From: Polaromonas sp.
GTDB taxonomy: Bacteria; Pseudomonadota; Gammaproteobacteria; Burkholderiales; Burkholderiaceae_C
Reading direction: 5' to 3'
Length of the DNA stretch: 56,000 nt
Assembly (NCBI GenBank): GCA_030650875.1
Contig: JAUSDK010000175.1
Location: 1-56,000, forward strand
In this document: positions 54,806 through 56,000 of the stretch, one piece after another
How the letters are laid out: each line of letters starts with the position of its first letter
How positions within the stretch are numbered: the first letter of the stretch is position 1
The notes under the pieces: generated by a model
Seen by the model: only the letters and a program-made list of their open reading frames with translations
Databases searched by the model: none
What the model was told of the DNA's origin: nothing
Translations under genes and position numbers: made by a program

Positions 54806-55198
54806 TTAAGCGCGCGGCTTGTACGCCACCACATCAATCTCAACCCGTGCATCCACCATCAGGCGAGCCTCAGTGGTGGAGCGCGCTGGTTTTTTGTCGC
54901 CGAAGTAGCTCATGTAGACGCGGTTGAAGCTGCCGAAATCGCGCGCGTCCTGCAGCCACACCGTGGTTTTGCAGACGTCGTCCAGCGTGCAGCCGGCCAG
55001 CGCCAGAGCGGCAGAGAGGTTCTTCATGACCTGCCGCGTCTGCACTTCAATGCCGCCCTGCACGATTTCACCTTTTTCGTCGCCCGGAACCTGACCCGAC
55101 ACATAGACAAAGTCGCCCGCGCGCACGGCCGGCGAAAACGGCCGGGGCTGGTGGTCAGAGGCGATAGGGGGGTTGCCAAAGTATTCGAGTGCGGACAT
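54806..55198 (-). CDS. RidA/YjgF-family protein
   Basis: This 130-residue protein of the Rid family has FSPAVRAGDFVYVSGQVPGD near residue 21. The likely substrate-binding arginine is in KPARSTTEARL near the C-terminus. Archetypal RidA proteins hydrolyse reactive enamines/imines from PLP enzymes; other subfamilies act in catabolic operons. It is divergent from the ABC transporter binding-protein gene. Confidence 0.92.
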   Translation of the reverse strand: MSALEYFGNPPIASDHQPRPFSPAVRAGDFVYVSGQVPGDEKGEIVQGGIEVQTRQVMKNLSAALALAGCTLDDVCKTTVWLQDARDFGSFNRVYMSYFGDKKPARSTTEARLMVDARVEIDVVAYKPRA

Positions 55199-55376
55199 TG
55201 CAGGAAACTCCTAGTTGGGTGAAGAAAAGACAGGCCGTGAAACCCCAGACCGGTGGACACCAGACTGGTGCGCATGACAGGGCGCCACACCCTTGGATTA
55301 TGCTGCTTGGCCATCAATGTGAAATATATTTTCATATTAAATTTTACATATTCGGGTTTGTACTCATTTGTGCAAA

Positions 55377-55395
55377 AGAATATGTGGCATATTCT
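55377..55395. promoter_or_regulatory. Palindrome upstream of the ABC binding-protein gene
   Basis: AGAATATG and CATATTCT are perfect eight-base arms around TGG, in the A/T-rich 237-base gap between divergent genes. A second looser pair (TGAAA...TTTCA) lies at 55320-55334. Both are candidate operators; the regulator is unknown. Confidence 0.5.
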
Positions 55396-55435
55396 TCGCA
55401 ACTTGAAAAATACTTTCACTTTTAAGGAGATCGGC

Positions 55436-56000
55436 ATGTTGCATAAATTCTGGATCAACCGTCGCAAGGCCGTGGCTTTGGCGCTGGCGGTGGGTGGTGC
55501 GGCCGTGTTGCCGATCGGAGTCCAGGCGCAAGCGCTTTCAAAGTCCGCACTCAACCTGGCCATGATTGCCGAGCCGCAAACGCTGGACCCGATGGCATCC
55601 CCCACGGATCTGGTGGCCACCATCATGCAGCATGTGTATGAGCCGCTCTTTACCTTTGATGCGAGCTGGAAAGTAGTGCCCATGCTGGCGGAAAGCCTGC
55701 CCAAGGTGTCAGCCGACGGCAAGCGCTACAGCATCACGCTGCGCAAGGGTGTGCAGCTGCACAATGGCCGCGAGTTGAACGCGGAGGACGTGGTGGCCAG
55801 CCTCAAGCGCTGGATGGAGGTGTCGCCGCGCGGCAAGGCGATTTCCAAGGAGGTGGAAAACCTGTCCATCAATGCCAGCCAAGGCATCGAAATCACGCTC
55901 AAGGCACCCTATGCGCCGCTGCTGTCGCAACTGGCCATGCCTTCCGGCATGGCTGCGATCATGGCCAAAGAGTCGATTGCCACGCCGCTGAAAGAGTTCG
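55436..56000 (+). CDS. ABC transporter substrate-binding protein, family 5 (partial, runs off the right edge)
   Basis: About 188 codons are visible. A signal peptide (AVALALAVGGAAVLPIGVQA) precedes LNLAMIAEPQTLDPMASPTD, the typical opening of peptide/nickel-type (SBP_bac_5) binding proteins. VYEPLFTFDASWKVVPMLAE and ITLRKGVQLHNGREL are further family signatures. It would bind peptides or similar solutes in the periplasm. The start has an AAGGAG site eight bases upstream. The permease and ATPase genes are expected beyond the window. Confidence 0.92.
   Translation, partial: MLHKFWINRRKAVALALAVGGAAVLPIGVQAQALSKSALNLAMIAEPQTLDPMASPTDLVATIMQHVYEPLFTFDASWKVVPMLAESLPKVSADGKRYSITLRKGVQLHNGRELNAEDVVASLKRWMEVSPRGKAISKEVENLSINASQGIEITLKAPYAPLLSQLAMPSGMAAIMAKESIATPLKEF

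Noticed and set aside
1..56000. CRISPR arrays, defence islands or prophage modules.
   Set aside because: No regularly spaced repeats, Cas, restriction or phage structural genes were recognised anywhere in the window.

Overview
The window looks like chromosome from a betaproteobacterium of the family Comamonadaceae, probably close to Polaromonas or Rhodoferax. The reasons are the high-GC coding style, the gene orders (ribD-ribE-ribBX-ribH-nusB, ybgC-tolQ-tolR, accA-tilS-lysC), the type IV minor pilin cluster, and short intergenic repeats of a kind I recall from this family. The genus is an inference from memory; no search was run.

Positions 1-31 kb are mostly housekeeping. From the left edge, all on the minus strand, come tolR (partial), tolQ, ybgC, an aminotransferase, nusB, ribH, ribBX, ribE and ribD. 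RibBX has a full DHBP synthase domain but a GTP cyclohydrolase II-like half without the zinc site. Next is a minor pilin operon read right to left: pilE-like, fimT, pilV, pilW, pilX, pilY1. A separate fimT/gspH-like gene on the plus strand runs head-on into nrdR. glyA follows, and its leader matches the ZTP (pfl) riboswitch. After a lytic transglycosylase there is a 1.3 kb non-coding stretch with a strong plus-strand terminator that suggests a small RNA. Then come a DUF349 protein, a TrhA/hemolysin III membrane protein, an MtfA-type peptidase, lpxH, two cyclophilins, a TPR lipoprotein-like gene, cysS, an AlkA-type glycosylase, accA, tilS and lysC. lysC has a well-placed internal start for a separate regulatory subunit.

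A tRNA-Ser(GCU) gene with its own terminator at 32.1-32.3 kb marks a change of character. Beyond it lie 1 kb of decayed sequence with an IS3-type orfA remnant, and then about 21 kb of sugar-acid catabolism. The minus-strand part (33.3-48.6 kb) holds an IclR regulator, an SDR, a cupin of the dihydroxyacetophenone dioxygenase type, an Ldh2-type dehydrogenase, two more SDRs, a TctABC tricarboxylate-type transporter, an FAH-family enzyme resembling 2-keto-3-deoxypentonate dehydratases, a galactonate-dehydratase-like enolase-superfamily enzyme, a TRAP transporter and a DgoR-like GntR regulator. Divergently on the plus strand (48.6-53.9 kb) are an IlvD/EDD sugar-acid dehydratase, a 2-hydroxyacid dehydrogenase, dgoK, dgoA and another SDR.

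Together these could import sugar acids through two unrelated binding-protein transporters and dehydrate them to 2-keto-3-deoxy acids. The acids would then be split either by the phosphorylative route (DgoK, DgoA) or by a non-phosphorylative route through the FAH enzyme. The exact substrates cannot be read from the sequence. The right edge is again decayed (LamG-like fragment, IS630 remnant, an octamer tandem repeat, a possible peptidase fragment), followed by a RidA gene and the start of a divergent family 5 ABC transporter binding protein.
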